The notes under the pieces: model-generated | The model's input: the letters and a program-made list of their open reading frames with translations, nothing else | Told to the model about the DNA's origin: nothing | The model's database searches: none | Part shown: positions 18,755 to 30,619 of the stretch, one piece after another | How positions within the stretch are numbered: position 1 is the first letter of the stretch | Layout of the letters: the number at the start of each line of letters is the position of its first letter | Assembly (NCBI RefSeq): GCF_026651855.1 | Contig: NZ_CP093280.1 | Location: 6,346,501 to 6,410,500 of the forward strand | Reading direction: 5' to 3' | Origin: Pseudomonas silvicola | GTDB taxonomy: Bacteria > Pseudomonadota > Gammaproteobacteria > Pseudomonadales > Pseudomonadaceae | DNA: 64,000 nucleotides | Made by a program: the position numbers and the translations under genes

Positions 18755-20929
18755 TCACCAGGTATATTTCAGCGTGGCCAGCGTGGTGCGCCCTTCACCG
18801 TAGAAGCACCCCCCGGCAGAGAAACACGACGCTACGTAGTGCTTGTCATTGAGGTTGGTCATGTTGACCGCTACCGACCAGCCCTTGAGCGCCGCCGCAG
18901 CCTTTTGCAGGTCGTAACGCAGTGCGGCGTCGATGAGGTTGTAGGCGTCCACGGACACGTCGTTGGCGACATCGCCATACGACTTGCCGATGTGGCGCAG
19001 CCCCACCCCCGCGCTGATACCGTCCAGCGGCCCACGCAAGGCATAGTCCACCCAGGCGGACGCCTGGTTCAGGGGTACCGAGACCGGGCGGTTACCCTCG
19101 GTGGAGGCCGTGGTGTCCTTGGTCACCTGCGGGTCCAGCACGGAGTAACCGGCCACCAGGCTCAGTTGTGGCGTAAGGTTGGCATGTGCCTCAAGCTCGG
19201 CCCCGCGGATGCGCACCTCCCCCGTCTGCACGTAATACAGCGCGTTTTCGGGGTCGGTGGTGCGCACATTCTTCTGTTTGATCTGGAACGCCGACAAGGT
19301 GATGAAGCTATCCCAGCCCACGGGCTGAACCTTGACCCCTATTTCATATTGTTCGCCTTTGGTGGGTTTGAACGCCTGGCCCTGGTAATTGGTGCCGATG
19401 GTGGGTTCGAATGAGGTGGAATAGCTGGCGTAGGGAGAAACGCCATTATCGAACGCGTACACCACACCCAGGCGGCCGGTAAGGTCCTGATCGGAGCGCG
19501 AACTGTTGGTGCCGCCCACCTGGTCCTCGGTACGGGTGTTCACCCAGTCCTGCCGCAACCCCGCCATGAACGTCCACTTGTCCCACTTGGCCTGGTCCTG
19601 CAGGTAAAGGCCGGTCTGACGCATTTTCTGCACGGTGTCGGTGGTCGTGGCGGGAATACCTTCGACAGCCTCCGCGCTGTACACCGGGTTGACGTAACTG
19701 ATACCCGACACCGTGTAGGAACGCCCCAGGCGCATGCTGGAACGCGACTCATCGTACTGCAGCCCCATCAGCACGGTGTGCTGCAAGGCACCGGTGGCGA
19801 AGTCGGCCTGCAACTGGTTGTCCAGGTTGAAACTGCGCACATGTTCAACGCTGTGGTCGGCCAGGCGGTTGATGACCCCGGGTACCGTGGAGTACGGGTT
19901 CACGTAGTTGACCATGTAGCCCCGGTAAAGGCTGTTCAGGTCCATGTACCGGGCGTTCTGGCGCACGGTCCAGGTGTCATTGAAACGGTGCTCGAACTGG
20001 TAGCCCAGCAGGGTCTGCTCGCGGTCATACGCGTCCACGGAAGGCTCCCCCGGGTTGAAGGTGCGGGAGATCTTGCCTGTGCCGCTGCCCTGCACCGAAC
20101 CTTGCGCCGGCACCCAGCCGGTGTAATAGCTGGACGGGTCTTTCTGGTAACTGGCCAGGAGGGTCAGCGAGGTCTGGTCGTCCGGTCGCCAGGTCAGGCT
20201 TGGTGCAATGGCCACGCGCTGCTCCTCGGTATGGTCGATCTGGGTGTCCGCGCGCCGGCTCATGGCAGTCAGGCGGTAAGACAGGACACCCTGGTCGTCC
20301 AGCGGCCCACCGAAGTCCGCCGCCACTTCCTTCTCGCCGCGGCTGCCGGTCTGCAGCTCGATCTCGTGCAGCGGTGTGTCGGTGGGCCGCTTGCTGACCA
20401 TGTTGACCACCCCACCCGGGCTGGTTTGCCCGTACAGCACCGACGCAGGCCCCTTGAGTACCTCGACGCGGTCCAGCAAGTAGGCATCCACCGCGGGCGT
20501 GCCCAGGTATTGCCCGGCTTCCAGGGGCAGGCCGTCGAGCAACTTGGAGAAGTTGGCCAGGCCGCCGAAGCCGCCAAACCCGCGAATGAACAGGCCATCG
20601 AACAAACCATCGGCACGGGAGTCCGCGAACACCCCAGGGGTGTACTTCAGCGCCTGGGCCACGGTCTGCACCTTCTGCTGGTCCATCTGCGTGCGCGACA
20701 CCGTGGAGATGCTTTGCGGGATGTCAGCGATATCAGCCTGCGTCTTGCTGCCCGCGGATGTGCGTGTCACCACCACGCCACTTTCCGAAGGCTGCTGCGC
20801 TGTGGCGTTGACCTGCACATCATCCAGCAACAGCGGGCTCGAATCAGAGGCCTGAGCGGCCAGGGCCATGCGTGAACCAAAGACCAGGGCGAGCGAGATC
20901 CCGCCGATGTATTTGCACCGGTTGTTCAT
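18755..20929 (-). CDS. TonB-dependent siderophore receptor
   Basis: The 724-residue outer-membrane protein has a signal peptide ending near ALAAQA. The plug domain contains IADIPQSISTVSRTQMDQQ, ALKYTPGVFADSR, VEVLKGPASVLYGQTSPGG and VNMVSKRPT, and a 22-strand barrel ends in the aromatic residue TLKYTW. There is no N-terminal STN signalling extension, so no direct anti-sigma coupling is expected. The overall look is of the FhuA/FoxA hydroxamate group; the substrate is not provable here. Start at 20929 was preferred to 20986, which would prefix a non-signal sequence. I found no convincing Fur box upstream. Confidence 0.9.
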   Translation of the reverse strand: MNNRCKYIGGISLALVFGSRMALAAQASDSSPLLLDDVQVNATAQQPSESGVVVTRTSAGSKTQADIADIPQSISTVSRTQMDQQKVQTVAQALKYTPGVFADSRADGLFDGLFIRGFGGFGGLANFSKLLDGLPLEAGQYLGTPAVDAYLLDRVEVLKGPASVLYGQTSPGGVVNMVSKRPTDTPLHEIELQTGSRGEKEVAADFGGPLDDQGVLSYRLTAMSRRADTQIDHTEEQRVAIAPSLTWRPDDQTSLTLLASYQKDPSSYYTGWVPAQGSVQGSGTGKISRTFNPGEPSVDAYDREQTLLGYQFEHRFNDTWTVRQNARYMDLNSLYRGYMVNYVNPYSTVPGVINRLADHSVEHVRSFNLDNQLQADFATGALQHTVLMGLQYDESRSSMRLGRSYTVSGISYVNPVYSAEAVEGIPATTTDTVQKMRQTGLYLQDQAKWDKWTFMAGLRQDWVNTRTEDQVGGTNSSRSDQDLTGRLGVVYAFDNGVSPYASYSTSFEPTIGTNYQGQAFKPTKGEQYEIGVKVQPVGWDSFITLSAFQIKQKNVRTTDPENALYYVQTGEVRIRGAELEAHANLTPQLSLVAGYSVLDPQVTKDTTASTEGNRPVSVPLNQASAWVDYALRGPLDGISAGVGLRHIGKSYGDVANDVSVDAYNLIDAALRYDLQKAAAALKGWSVAVNMTNLNDKHYVASCFSAGGCFYGEGRTTLATLKYTW

Positions 20930-21190
20930 GGAATGAATCCGAAAATAGAGGCAATACAGTGAGCAAACGACCCCCCTGCCTGCCAAGTGCAGACAGGGGC
21001 CTGAAAAAGCCGGATGATCCTAACATCCCATATCTAGTGGCGCAATGAGATCAATTCCTACTAAGATTCCCTAGCCTGTGCCCCTCGACGGAACCGGACG
21101 CTTTTCCCCGCCCTGCACCTTGCGCGCGAACCCTTCTTCCAGCCCCTGCAAACTGTTACTGTACCGGTAATAAACCGGATCTCTGACTCG

Positions 21191-23020
21191 ATGCGTTCGC
21201 CCCTGCTGCTCACACTTGGACTGGTCTTGAGCTGTCACGCTGGCGCGACGGTGTTCGAAAGCCATGGCTATGCCCAATTCGGCACGCTCAAGTACCCCGC
21301 CAGCTTCAGCCATTTCGACTGGACCAACCCCCAGGCGCCCAAGGGCGGTACCTTGCGGGTGATGGCCTTTGGCACTTTCGATACTCTGAACCCTTACACC
21401 TTCAAGGGCACGAGCCCCGTCAGCACACCGAACTTCATCCAGTACGGGGTCAGCGAGCTCAACGAACCCTTGATGGTCGGCACGGGGCAATACGACCCGT
21501 CTGGCGATGAACCCACGTCCAGCTACGGCCTGATCGCCCAGAGCGTGGAATACAGCGAAGACCGCAGTTGGGTGGTGTTCAATTTACGCCCCGAGGCCCA
21601 CTTCAACGACGGCCAGCCGATCACCGCCCGCGATGTGGCGTTTTCCTACCGCACCCTGCTCACCCAAGGCCACCCGCTGTACCGCACCAGCCTGCAGGAA
21701 GTGCAACGGGTCGATATTCTGGGCCCACGGCGCATCCGTTTCGTGTTCCGCCGCAGCACCAACCCGCTGCTGATCCTGCGCATGGGCGAACTGCCGATCC
21801 TGCCGGAACACTACTGGAAAGGCCGAGACTTCCAGGCCACCACCTTCGAACCGCCCGTGACCAGCGGCCCCTACCGCATCACCCAGGTAGTGCCTGGCCG
21901 GCGCCTGGTGTTCGAGCGAGTCAAGGACTGGTGGGGCCGGGACCTGGCCGTGAACCGCGGCAAGTACAACTTCGACCGCGTGGACGTTGAGTTCTACCGC
22001 GACAACGACGTGGCCTTCGAGGCGTTCAAGGCGGGTGAATTCGATATCTACCTGGAGCACCAGGCCAAGAACTGGGCCAATGGCTACGACTACCCTGCGG
22101 TGCGGCGCGGTGAGGTGGTGAAGGCGCAGATCCACCACCAGATACCCACCCAGACCCAGGGCCTGTTCATGAACAGCCGCCGACCGGCCCTGGCCGACGT
22201 ACGCGTGCGCGAGGCCCTGGGCCTGCTGCTGGATTTCGAATGGACCAACAGCGCGCTGTTCAATGGCGCTTACCAGCGCGCCACCAGTTACTACCCTAAC
22301 AGCGAGTTCAGCGCCAGCGGCCTGCCCACCGGCAAAGAGTTCCTGCTGCTGGCCCCCTACCGCGCGCAACTGCCCGCCGCCCTGTTCACCCAACCGTTCA
22401 CGGTGCCGCGCACCGACGGCCATGGCATTCCCCGTGAAACCCTGCGCCGTGCCCTGGGTCTACTGGCCGACGCGGGATGGACGTTGTCCGGCCAGCGCCT
22501 GCTCGGTGCACAGGGCCAGCCCCTGCGCCTGGAATTGCTGCTGGTGAATCCCGGCCTGGAAAGGATCCTGCAACCTTATGTCGAAAACCTGCGAAGCCTG
22601 GGGGTGGATGCCCGCTTGCGTACCGTGGACCGCGCCCAGTATAAGCAGCGGCTGGACCAGTTCGACTTCGACATGATTCTGATGACCCTCAACCAGACGC
22701 TCAGCCCGGGCCTTGAGCAGTGGCAGTACTTCCACTCCAGCCAGGCCACCGTCAAGGGCAGCAAGAACTACGCCGGCATCGCCAACCCGGTGGTCGACCA
22801 CCTGCTCGACGACTTGCTGGCCGCCCAGAGCCGCGATGACCAGGTGGCCGCCGCGCGCGCCCTGGACCGCGTGCTGCTGTTCGAACACTACATGATTCCC
22901 AATTGGTACCTGGACGCCCATCGTCTGGCCTACCGCAACCGTTTCGCTTTCGTCACCACGCCGCCCTACACCCTGGGGCTGAACACGTGGTGGCTCAAGC
23001 CCGTGGAGACCCTGCCATGA
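21191..23020 (+). CDS. Extracellular solute-binding protein, YejA-like (first paralogue)
   Basis: The 609-residue periplasmic binding protein of the SBP_bac_5 family starts with a signal peptide (MRSPLLLTLGLVLSCHAGA). Family landmarks are YPASFSHFDWTNPQAPKGGTLR, FNDGQPITARDVAFSYRTL and TSGPYRITQV. It binds peptides or related compounds for the ABC transporter encoded downstream. It closely resembles the next gene, showing a local duplication of the binding protein. Its stop overlaps the next start (ATGA). Confidence 0.9.
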   Translation: MRSPLLLTLGLVLSCHAGATVFESHGYAQFGTLKYPASFSHFDWTNPQAPKGGTLRVMAFGTFDTLNPYTFKGTSPVSTPNFIQYGVSELNEPLMVGTGQYDPSGDEPTSSYGLIAQSVEYSEDRSWVVFNLRPEAHFNDGQPITARDVAFSYRTLLTQGHPLYRTSLQEVQRVDILGPRRIRFVFRRSTNPLLILRMGELPILPEHYWKGRDFQATTFEPPVTSGPYRITQVVPGRRLVFERVKDWWGRDLAVNRGKYNFDRVDVEFYRDNDVAFEAFKAGEFDIYLEHQAKNWANGYDYPAVRRGEVVKAQIHHQIPTQTQGLFMNSRRPALADVRVREALGLLLDFEWTNSALFNGAYQRATSYYPNSEFSASGLPTGKEFLLLAPYRAQLPAALFTQPFTVPRTDGHGIPRETLRRALGLLADAGWTLSGQRLLGAQGQPLRLELLLVNPGLERILQPYVENLRSLGVDARLRTVDRAQYKQRLDQFDFDMILMTLNQTLSPGLEQWQYFHSSQATVKGSKNYAGIANPVVDHLLDDLLAAQSRDDQVAAARALDRVLLFEHYMIPNWYLDAHRLAYRNRFAFVTTPPYTLGLNTWWLKPVETLP

Positions 23021-24852
23021 CGCGCCTGCGCGCCCTGCTGCCCGTGTGCGGCCTGTTGCTGAGCGGGCTGGCCCACGCCGCCCCGCAACACGCCGTGACC
23101 CTGTACAACGAAGCCCCGAAGTACCCGGCCAATTTCCAGCACTTCGACTATGTGAACCCCGACGCACCGAAGGGCGGCACCTTCCGCACGGCCGGCTCCG
23201 GCGGTTTCGACAGCCTCAACCCGTTCATCAGCAAGGGCGTGCCGGAAGGCGACATCAGCATGATCTACGACACCCTGGCGCGCCAGAGCCTGGACGAACC
23301 GCTGACCGAATATGGCCTGGTGGCCAAGACCATCGAGAAAGCGCCGGACAACAGCTGGGTGCGTTTCACCCTGCGCCCCGAAGCCCGCTTCCACGATGGC
23401 CACCCGATGCGCGCCGAAGACGTGGTGTTTACGTTCAACACCCTGATGAAAGACGGCTCGCCGCTGTACCGCACCTATTACGCCGGGGTCGCCGACGTGG
23501 TCGAGGAAAACCCGCTGCAGGTGCGCTTCGACTTCAAGACCCGGGACAACCGCGAGCTGCCATTGATCCTCGGGCAACTGCCGGTACTGCCCAAGCACTT
23601 CTGGGCCACCCGCGACTTCAACCGCAGCGGCCTCGAGCCCCCGCTGGGCAGTGGTCCCTACAAGGTGGCGGCCGTGAACGCCGGGCGCTCGATCCGCTAC
23701 GAGCGGGTCAAGGACTACTGGGCCAAGGACCTGCCCATCAACCGCGGCTCGTACAACTTCGATGTGCTGACCACCGACTACTACCGCGACAACAACGTGG
23801 CCCTGGAAGCGCTGAAGGCCGGTGCTTTCGACTACTGGCTGGAAATGACCGCGAAGAACTGGGCCACCGCCTATGACATTCCGGCCGTGCGCGAAAAACG
23901 CCTGATCAAGGAAGAACTGCCCAACGGCAACCCGGTGGGCATGCAGGGCTTTATCTTCAACCTGCGCCGGCCACTGTTCCAGGACGTGCGCGTGCGCCAG
24001 GCCCTGGGCCTGATGCTGGATTTCGAATGGACCAACCGCCAGTTGTTCAACGGCGCCTATACCCGCACCGACAGTTATTTCGAAAACTCCGACCTGGCGT
24101 CCTCCGGCCTGCCGGATGCCGACGAGCTGAAAATACTCGAACCGCTGCGCGGCAAGATCCCTGACGCGGTGTTCACCACGCCGTTCAGGAACCCGGTCAC
24201 CGACGGCAGCGGCATGATCCGCGACCAACAGCGCCAGGCGTACAAACTGCTGCTGGACGCCGGCTGGCACGTGGTCAACGACCGCATGGTGGACACCACC
24301 GGCAAGCCGGTGAGCATCGAGTTCCTGCTGGCCCAGCCCGAGTTCGAACGGGTGCTGCTGCCCTACAAGCGCAACCTGGCGGACCTGGGCATCGAGCTGG
24401 TGCTGCGCCGCGTGGACGCCTCCCAGTACGTCACCCGCCGCCGCTCGCGGGACTTCGACATGATGGTGTCCAGCTTCCCGCAGTCCGACTCGCCGGGCAA
24501 CGAACAGCGCGAGTTCTGGGAGTCGGCCAGCGCCGACCGCTCCGGCAGTTACAACTGGATCGGCATCAAGGACCCGGCCATCGACCAGCTCACTGAAAGC
24601 CTGATCAACGCCGAAACCCGAAAAAGCCTGGTCAGCCACGCCCACGCCCTGGACCGGGTGCTGCTGTGGAACTACTTCCTGGTGCCCAACTGGCACATCA
24701 AGACCTGGCGCGTGGCCTACTGGAACCATCTGGGCCACCCTGCCGTGTCGCCGCGCTATGACGTGGGCACCATGACCTGGTGGGCCAAGCCCGACGTGAC
24801 ACCGGCCGTTCCAGTGAGCGCCGGTACCGACTCGCCTGGCAAGGAGCGCTGA
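23017..24852 (+). CDS. yejA: Extracellular solute-binding protein, YejA-like (second paralogue)
   Basis: The 611-residue periplasmic protein starts at 23017, overlapping the previous stop by 4 bp. The signal peptide is [21 protein letters not shown]. It then reads [25 protein letters not shown], parallel to the first paralogue, and contains [15 protein letters not shown]. The YejABEF system imports peptides and peptide-like antibiotics such as microcin C in enterobacteria; the Pseudomonas substrate is not known. One base separates it from yejB. Confidence 0.92.
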   Translation: MTRLRALLPVCGLLLSGLAHAAPQHAVTLYNEAPKYPANFQHFDYVNPDAPKGGTFRTAGSGGFDSLNPFISKGVPEGDISMIYDTLARQSLDEPLTEYGLVAKTIEKAPDNSWVRFTLRPEARFHDGHPMRAEDVVFTFNTLMKDGSPLYRTYYAGVADVVEENPLQVRFDFKTRDNRELPLILGQLPVLPKHFWATRDFNRSGLEPPLGSGPYKVAAVNAGRSIRYERVKDYWAKDLPINRGSYNFDVLTTDYYRDNNVALEALKAGAFDYWLEMTAKNWATAYDIPAVREKRLIKEELPNGNPVGMQGFIFNLRRPLFQDVRVRQALGLMLDFEWTNRQLFNGAYTRTDSYFENSDLASSGLPDADELKILEPLRGKIPDAVFTTPFRNPVTDGSGMIRDQQRQAYKLLLDAGWHVVNDRMVDTTGKPVSIEFLLAQPEFERVLLPYKRNLADLGIELVLRRVDASQYVTRRRSRDFDMMVSSFPQSDSPGNEQREFWESASADRSGSYNWIGIKDPAIDQLTESLINAETRKSLVSHAHALDRVLLWNYFLVPNWHIKTWRVAYWNHLGHPAVSPRYDVGTMTWWAKPDVTPAVPVSAGTDSPGKER

Positions 24853-24853
24853 G

Positions 24854-25927
24854 ATGCTGGCCTATATCTGCAAGCGCTTGCTGCTGATCATTCCTACCCT
24901 GTTCGGCATCCTGATCATCAACTTCCTGATCATCCAGGCGGCGCCGGGCGGGCCGGTGGAACAGGCCATCGCCAAGCTCGAAGGCTTCGAGGGCGCCACC
25001 AGCCGCTTCGCCGGCGGCGGTGCGGAAGTGTCCATGGGCGGCTCCAGCTACCGCGGCGCCCAGGGCCTGGACCCGGCGCTGATCAAGGAAATCGAAAAGC
25101 AGTACGGCTTCGACAAGTCGGCCCCTGAACGCCTGTGGCTGATGATCAAGAACTACGCCCACTTCGACTTCGGCTCCAGCTTCTTCCGCGACGCCAAGGT
25201 CACCGACCTGATCCTGGAAAAAATGCCGGTGTCGGTGTCCCTCGGGCTGTGGAGCACCTTGATCATGTACCTGGTGTCCATTCCCCTGGGCATCGCCAAG
25301 GCCACCCGCCACGGCACCCATTTCGATGTATGGACCAGCTCGGCGATCATCGTCGGCTACGCCATTCCGGCGTTCCTGTTCGCCATTCTGCTGATCGTGG
25401 TGTTCGCCGGCGGCAGCTACCTGGACTGGTTCCCGTTGCGTGGCCTGACCTCCAGCAACTTCGAACAACTGAGCCTGGGCGGCAAGCTGCTGGACTACTT
25501 CTGGCACCTGGCCTTGCCTGTGACGGCACTGGTGATCGGCAACTTCGCGACCATGACCTTCCTCACCAAGAACAGCTTCCTGGACGAGATCGGCAAGCAG
25601 TACGTGGTCACGGCCAAGGCCAAGGGCCTGAGCAACCACCGCGTGCTGTACGGCCATGTGTTCCGCAACGCCATGCTGCTGGTGATCGCCGGCTTCCCGT
25701 CGGCCTTCATTGGCATCTTCTTCACCGGCTCGCTGCTGGTGGAGGTGATCTTCTCCCTGGACGGCCTGGGCCTGATGAGTTTCGAGGCTGCGGTGAACCG
25801 CGACTACCCGGTGGTGTTCGGCACCCTGTTCATCTTCACCCTGCTGGGGTTGCTGGTGAAACTGATTGGCGACCTGACCTACAGCCTGGTCGACCCACGC
25901 ATCGACTTCGAACGCAGGGAGCATTGA
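24854..25927 (+). CDS. yejB: Peptide ABC transporter permease YejB
   Basis: The 357-residue inner-membrane permease starts [20 protein letters not shown], the typical first helix. The cytoplasmic coupling (EAA) loop reads [26 protein letters not shown]. The insert [24 protein letters not shown] between helices 1 and 2 is characteristic of the YejB group and lengthens it relative to DppB. It lies one base behind yejA and one base before yejE. Confidence 0.95.
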   Translation: MLAYICKRLLLIIPTLFGILIINFLIIQAAPGGPVEQAIAKLEGFEGATSRFAGGGAEVSMGGSSYRGAQGLDPALIKEIEKQYGFDKSAPERLWLMIKNYAHFDFGSSFFRDAKVTDLILEKMPVSVSLGLWSTLIMYLVSIPLGIAKATRHGTHFDVWTSSAIIVGYAIPAFLFAILLIVVFAGGSYLDWFPLRGLTSSNFEQLSLGGKLLDYFWHLALPVTALVIGNFATMTFLTKNSFLDEIGKQYVVTAKAKGLSNHRVLYGHVFRNAMLLVIAGFPSAFIGIFFTGSLLVEVIFSLDGLGLMSFEAAVNRDYPVVFGTLFIFTLLGLLVKLIGDLTYSLVDPRIDFERREH

Positions 25928-25928
25928 G

Positions 25929-26948
25929 ATGAGCCTGTCCCCCCTCAACCAGCGCCGTCTGCAGCGGTTCAAGGCTAACAAGCGCGGCTGGTGGTCGCTA
26001 TGGCTGTTCGTGATTCTGTTCGTGGCCAGCCTTGGCGCCGAACTGATCGCCAACGACAAGCCCCTGGCCCTGCATTACGACGGCGGCTGGTACTTCCCGG
26101 CCTTCGAGCGCTACCCGGAAACCACCTTCGGCGGCGAATTCCCGCTGGAGGCCAACTACAAGAGCCCCTACATCCAGCAACTGCTCGCCGCCAAGCACAG
26201 CTGGAGCCTGTGGGCCCCCATCCCGTTCAGCTACCAGAGCATCAACTACGACCTGAAAGTGCCCGCCCCCGCGCCGCCGTCGGCACAGAACTGGCTGGGC
26301 ACCGACGACCAGGGCCGGGACGTTTTGGCACGGGTGATCTACGGCTTCCGCGTGTCGGTGCTGTTTGCCCTGACGCTGACCCTTCTCAGCTCCATCATCG
26401 GCGTGATCGCCGGGGCCCTGCAGGGCTTCTACGGCGGCTGGGTCGACCTGGCCGGGCAACGCTTCCTGGAAGTGTGGTCGGGCCTGCCGGTGCTGTACCT
26501 GCTGATCATCCTGGCCAGTTTCGTGCAGCCCAACTTCTGGTGGTTGCTGGGCATCATGCTGCTGTTTTCCTGGATGAGCCTGGTGGACGTGGTACGCGCC
26601 GAATTCCTGCGCGGGCGCAACCTGGAATACGTGCGCGCCGCCCGTGCCCTGGGCATGCGGGACAGCAGCATCATGTTCCAGCACATCCTGCCCAACGCCA
26701 TGGTCTCGACCATGACCTTCCTGCCCTTCATCCTCACCGGCGCCATCGGCACCCTCACCGCCCTGGACTTCCTGGGCTTCGGCCTGCCGGCCGGTTCGCC
26801 ATCGCTGGGTGAACTGGTGTCCCAGGGCAAATCCAACCTGCAGGCGCCGTGGCTGGGCATCAGTGCCTTCGCCGTGCTGGCGCTGATGCTCAGCCTGCTG
26901 GTGTTCATCGGCGAAGCCGCCCGTGACGCGTTCGACCCGAGGAAATGA
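25929..26948 (+). CDS. yejE: Peptide ABC transporter permease YejE
   Basis: The 339-residue permease pairs with YejB. Residues 1-20 are basic (LNQRRLQRFKANKRGW), followed by the first helix, a periplasmic loop and the DppC-type entry NWLGTDDQGRDVLARVIYGFRVS. The EAA loop is YVRAARALGMRDSSIMFQHILPNAMVS. It is tightly packed in the operon. Confidence 0.95.
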   Translation: MSLSPLNQRRLQRFKANKRGWWSLWLFVILFVASLGAELIANDKPLALHYDGGWYFPAFERYPETTFGGEFPLEANYKSPYIQQLLAAKHSWSLWAPIPFSYQSINYDLKVPAPAPPSAQNWLGTDDQGRDVLARVIYGFRVSVLFALTLTLLSSIIGVIAGALQGFYGGWVDLAGQRFLEVWSGLPVLYLLIILASFVQPNFWWLLGIMLLFSWMSLVDVVRAEFLRGRNLEYVRAARALGMRDSSIMFQHILPNAMVSTMTFLPFILTGAIGTLTALDFLGFGLPAGSPSLGELVSQGKSNLQAPWLGISAFAVLALMLSLLVFIGEAARDAFDPRK

Positions 26949-26949
26949 C

Positions 26950-28557
<1,608 letters not shown>

Positions 28558-28605
28558 GCGTGGAGGGGGCGCGGAGTCCTTACCCGGGAAGCGCCGTACC
28601 GGCCC

Positions 28606-29880
28606 TCATCCCGACGTCACCCTCGGCAGCGCGTCCTCCAGGCTGTTCACCGCCACCCGCTCCACCAGCGCCAATGCATCCGGCAATGCCAGTGGCCGAC
28701 CCAGCAGGTACCCCTGCACCTTGTTTGCCCCCAGCAAACGTAAAGCGTCCAATTCGGACTGGGTTTCCACACCTTCGGCCACGATGGTGCTGCCGGTCTC
28801 GCGGGCGAAGGCGATCAACGCCGACGCCATGGCGCGTTTCTGCGGGTCGGTGTCGATGTTCTGGGTCAGGCTCATGTCCAGTTTGATCATGTCCGGGCGC
28901 AGTTGCAGGATATGGCGCATGCTGGCGTAGCCTGCGCCCGCATCGTCGATGGCCACGCGTACGCCGTTCTGGCGCAGGGGTTTGAGGGCCTTGATCAGCC
29001 CGGTGTAATCGCTGACCACGGCGTGCTCAGTGATTTCCAGTACTAGGCGGCTGGCCGGGCACGGGCCGAGCAGTTCGGTCAGGCGGCCGCTGAGCAGCAG
29101 TTGCGGGGAGCAGTTGATGGTCAGGTAGGTGCCCGACGGCAAGGCGTCCATACCGCGCAGGGCGGCGGCGATGGCATGGCATTCCAGTTCCACGCCCAGC
29201 CCGGCGTCCGCCGCTTCGTTGAACCACTGGTCCGGGCTGCGGATGGGTTCGACATTGAAGCGTGACAGGCACTCCCACCCACAGATGGCCATGCCGTGGA
29301 AGTCGAAAATCGGTTGGTAGACGATGGATGGTTGGTTGCTGGACAGCACCGCGGAGATGCGCCGGTGCTTGGCCACGCGGTCGCGTACCTGGGTGAGGTC
29401 GCCTTCGATGCGGTCGGCGATCAGTTCGGCGAAGACCTTCATCACCAGCAAGTCACGTTGGTTGAGGCTGTCGTCGGCGCTGTAGCCGAAGCAGCAGAAG
29501 GTGCCGTACAGCCGACCATCGCTGAGGTAAATGGGCACGCTCAGGTGCGAGCCGATGGGCAACGCCAGGGTTTCGGGCAGTTCCATGGCCACGGGGTAGT
29601 CGGCGGTGTCGGCGATCAGTTCAGGCAACACGCCCTCCACCACCCGCAGGCAGTAGCCAACGTCCAGCGACAAGCAATCACCCGGCTTTATCGGGCCCTC
29701 GCCATCGGTGTCGACGTTGACGAATACACGGTCCGTGGTTCGAAATTGCGAGACAAAGGCCACGTCCATGCCCAGATGGGTGCGCAAGGCCCGCAGCACT
29801 TTGTCGATGCAGCCGGTGCCCGTGGGTGCGGCGGTCTTGAGGGTAACCACACTGGCGAGTTGGTCAGCTGACATATCCAT
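28606..29880 (-). CDS. GAF-EAL protein (putative c-di-GMP phosphodiesterase)
   Basis: The 424-residue cytoplasmic protein has a GAF sensor domain (about residues 20-170) and a C-terminal EAL domain (about 190-410). The start at 29880 has AGGAGG upstream. The signature is slightly degenerate: EAL reads ECL, and DDFG reads DDAGAG. The metal and catalytic residues (Glu of ECL, Asn of NCSPQ, Glu of EITEH, Asp-Asp, Lys of IKLDMSL, Glu of AEGVE, Gln of QGYLLGRP) are all present, so activity is possible. There is no GGDEF domain. Confidence 0.85.
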   Translation of the reverse strand: MDMSADQLASVVTLKTAAPTGTGCIDKVLRALRTHLGMDVAFVSQFRTTDRVFVNVDTDGEGPIKPGDCLSLDVGYCLRVVEGVLPELIADTADYPVAMELPETLALPIGSHLSVPIYLSDGRLYGTFCCFGYSADDSLNQRDLLVMKVFAELIADRIEGDLTQVRDRVAKHRRISAVLSSNQPSIVYQPIFDFHGMAICGWECLSRFNVEPIRSPDQWFNEAADAGLGVELECHAIAAALRGMDALPSGTYLTINCSPQLLLSGRLTELLGPCPASRLVLEITEHAVVSDYTGLIKALKPLRQNGVRVAIDDAGAGYASMRHILQLRPDMIKLDMSLTQNIDTDPQKRAMASALIAFARETGSTIVAEGVETQSELDALRLLGANKVQGYLLGRPLALPDALALVERVAVNSLEDALPRVTSG

Positions 29881-30074
29881 GACGCCCTCCTGAATCCCTG
29901 GATCCACAGATTCTAGGACCGCAAAACGGGTTTTACGTCTACCGTCGGTATTTTTCCGGACGAAATGCAGGGAAATTGCCAAAGGCGTCACAAAACGTTT
30001 AACCCTGCGTGAGGACTTGGGGAAGCGCAGAAGCCGAGACTCTGGCTATCCGTTCGCTCACCAGGAGACCCCAC

Positions 30075-30587
30075 ATGCAATCCAGACGATGGTTTCTGAT
30101 CCAGGCCGCCGCCGTCACGTCCCTGGGCGCGTTCGCCCTGATGAGCGGGCGCTTTCGCCTGGCCATGGCAGCCGAGCCGGCCGCGAACGAGGTATTCGAG
30201 GTGCGCCACAGTGACGACCAGTGGCACCAACTGCTCAATGACGATCAATTCGATGTACTGCGCCATGCCGGCACCGAGCGGCCGTTCAGCAGCCCGCTGA
30301 ATAATGAGCACCGCAGCGGGCGGTTCGCGTGCGCGGGGTGCCAACTGCCCCTGTTCTCATCCAGCACCAAGTTCGACAGCGGCACGGGCTGGCCGAGCTT
30401 TACCGCGCCATTGGCGGGGGCCGTGAATGTCAGCCGTGACAGCAGCCTGGGCATGGAGCGCAATGAAGTGCATTGCCACCGGTGTGGCGGGCATCTGGGG
30501 CATGTGTTTGACGATGGCCCAGCCCCCACAGGGTTGCGCTATTGCATGAATGGGGTAGCCATGGTGTTCGTCGCAGGTACCGCGTAG
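30075..30587 (+). CDS. msrB: Tat-exported methionine-R-sulfoxide reductase (MsrB type)
   Basis: The 170-residue protein begins MQSRRWFLIQAAAVTSLGAF, a twin-arginine signal (SRRWFL), with cleavage likely after LAMAA. The MsrB fold follows: zinc cysteines in CAGC and CHRC, substrate site FDSGTGWPSF, and the catalytic stretch LRYCMNG. Export by Tat suggests repair of oxidised methionine in the periplasm, with folding and Zn loading in the cytoplasm. The start at 30075 places CAGGAG upstream. This is probably in addition to a cytoplasmic MsrB elsewhere. Confidence 0.88.
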   Translation: MQSRRWFLIQAAAVTSLGAFALMSGRFRLAMAAEPAANEVFEVRHSDDQWHQLLNDDQFDVLRHAGTERPFSSPLNNEHRSGRFACAGCQLPLFSSSTKFDSGTGWPSFTAPLAGAVNVSRDSSLGMERNEVHCHRCGGHLGHVFDDGPAPTGLRYCMNGVAMVFVAGTA

Positions 30588-30619
30588 GAGCGGGCGACGC
30601 CCGGGCACAGCGCGCCCCA

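Noticed and set aside
20930-21190. Fur box for the TonB receptor at 18755-20929
   Set aside because: Only a weak AATGAGATCAATT-like stretch is present, well below the match seen at 63077-63095.
22966-24738. 590-codon minus-strand frame over the second YejA gene
   Set aside because: Antisense shadow. The plus-strand product has a signal peptide and family motifs and fits the operon.
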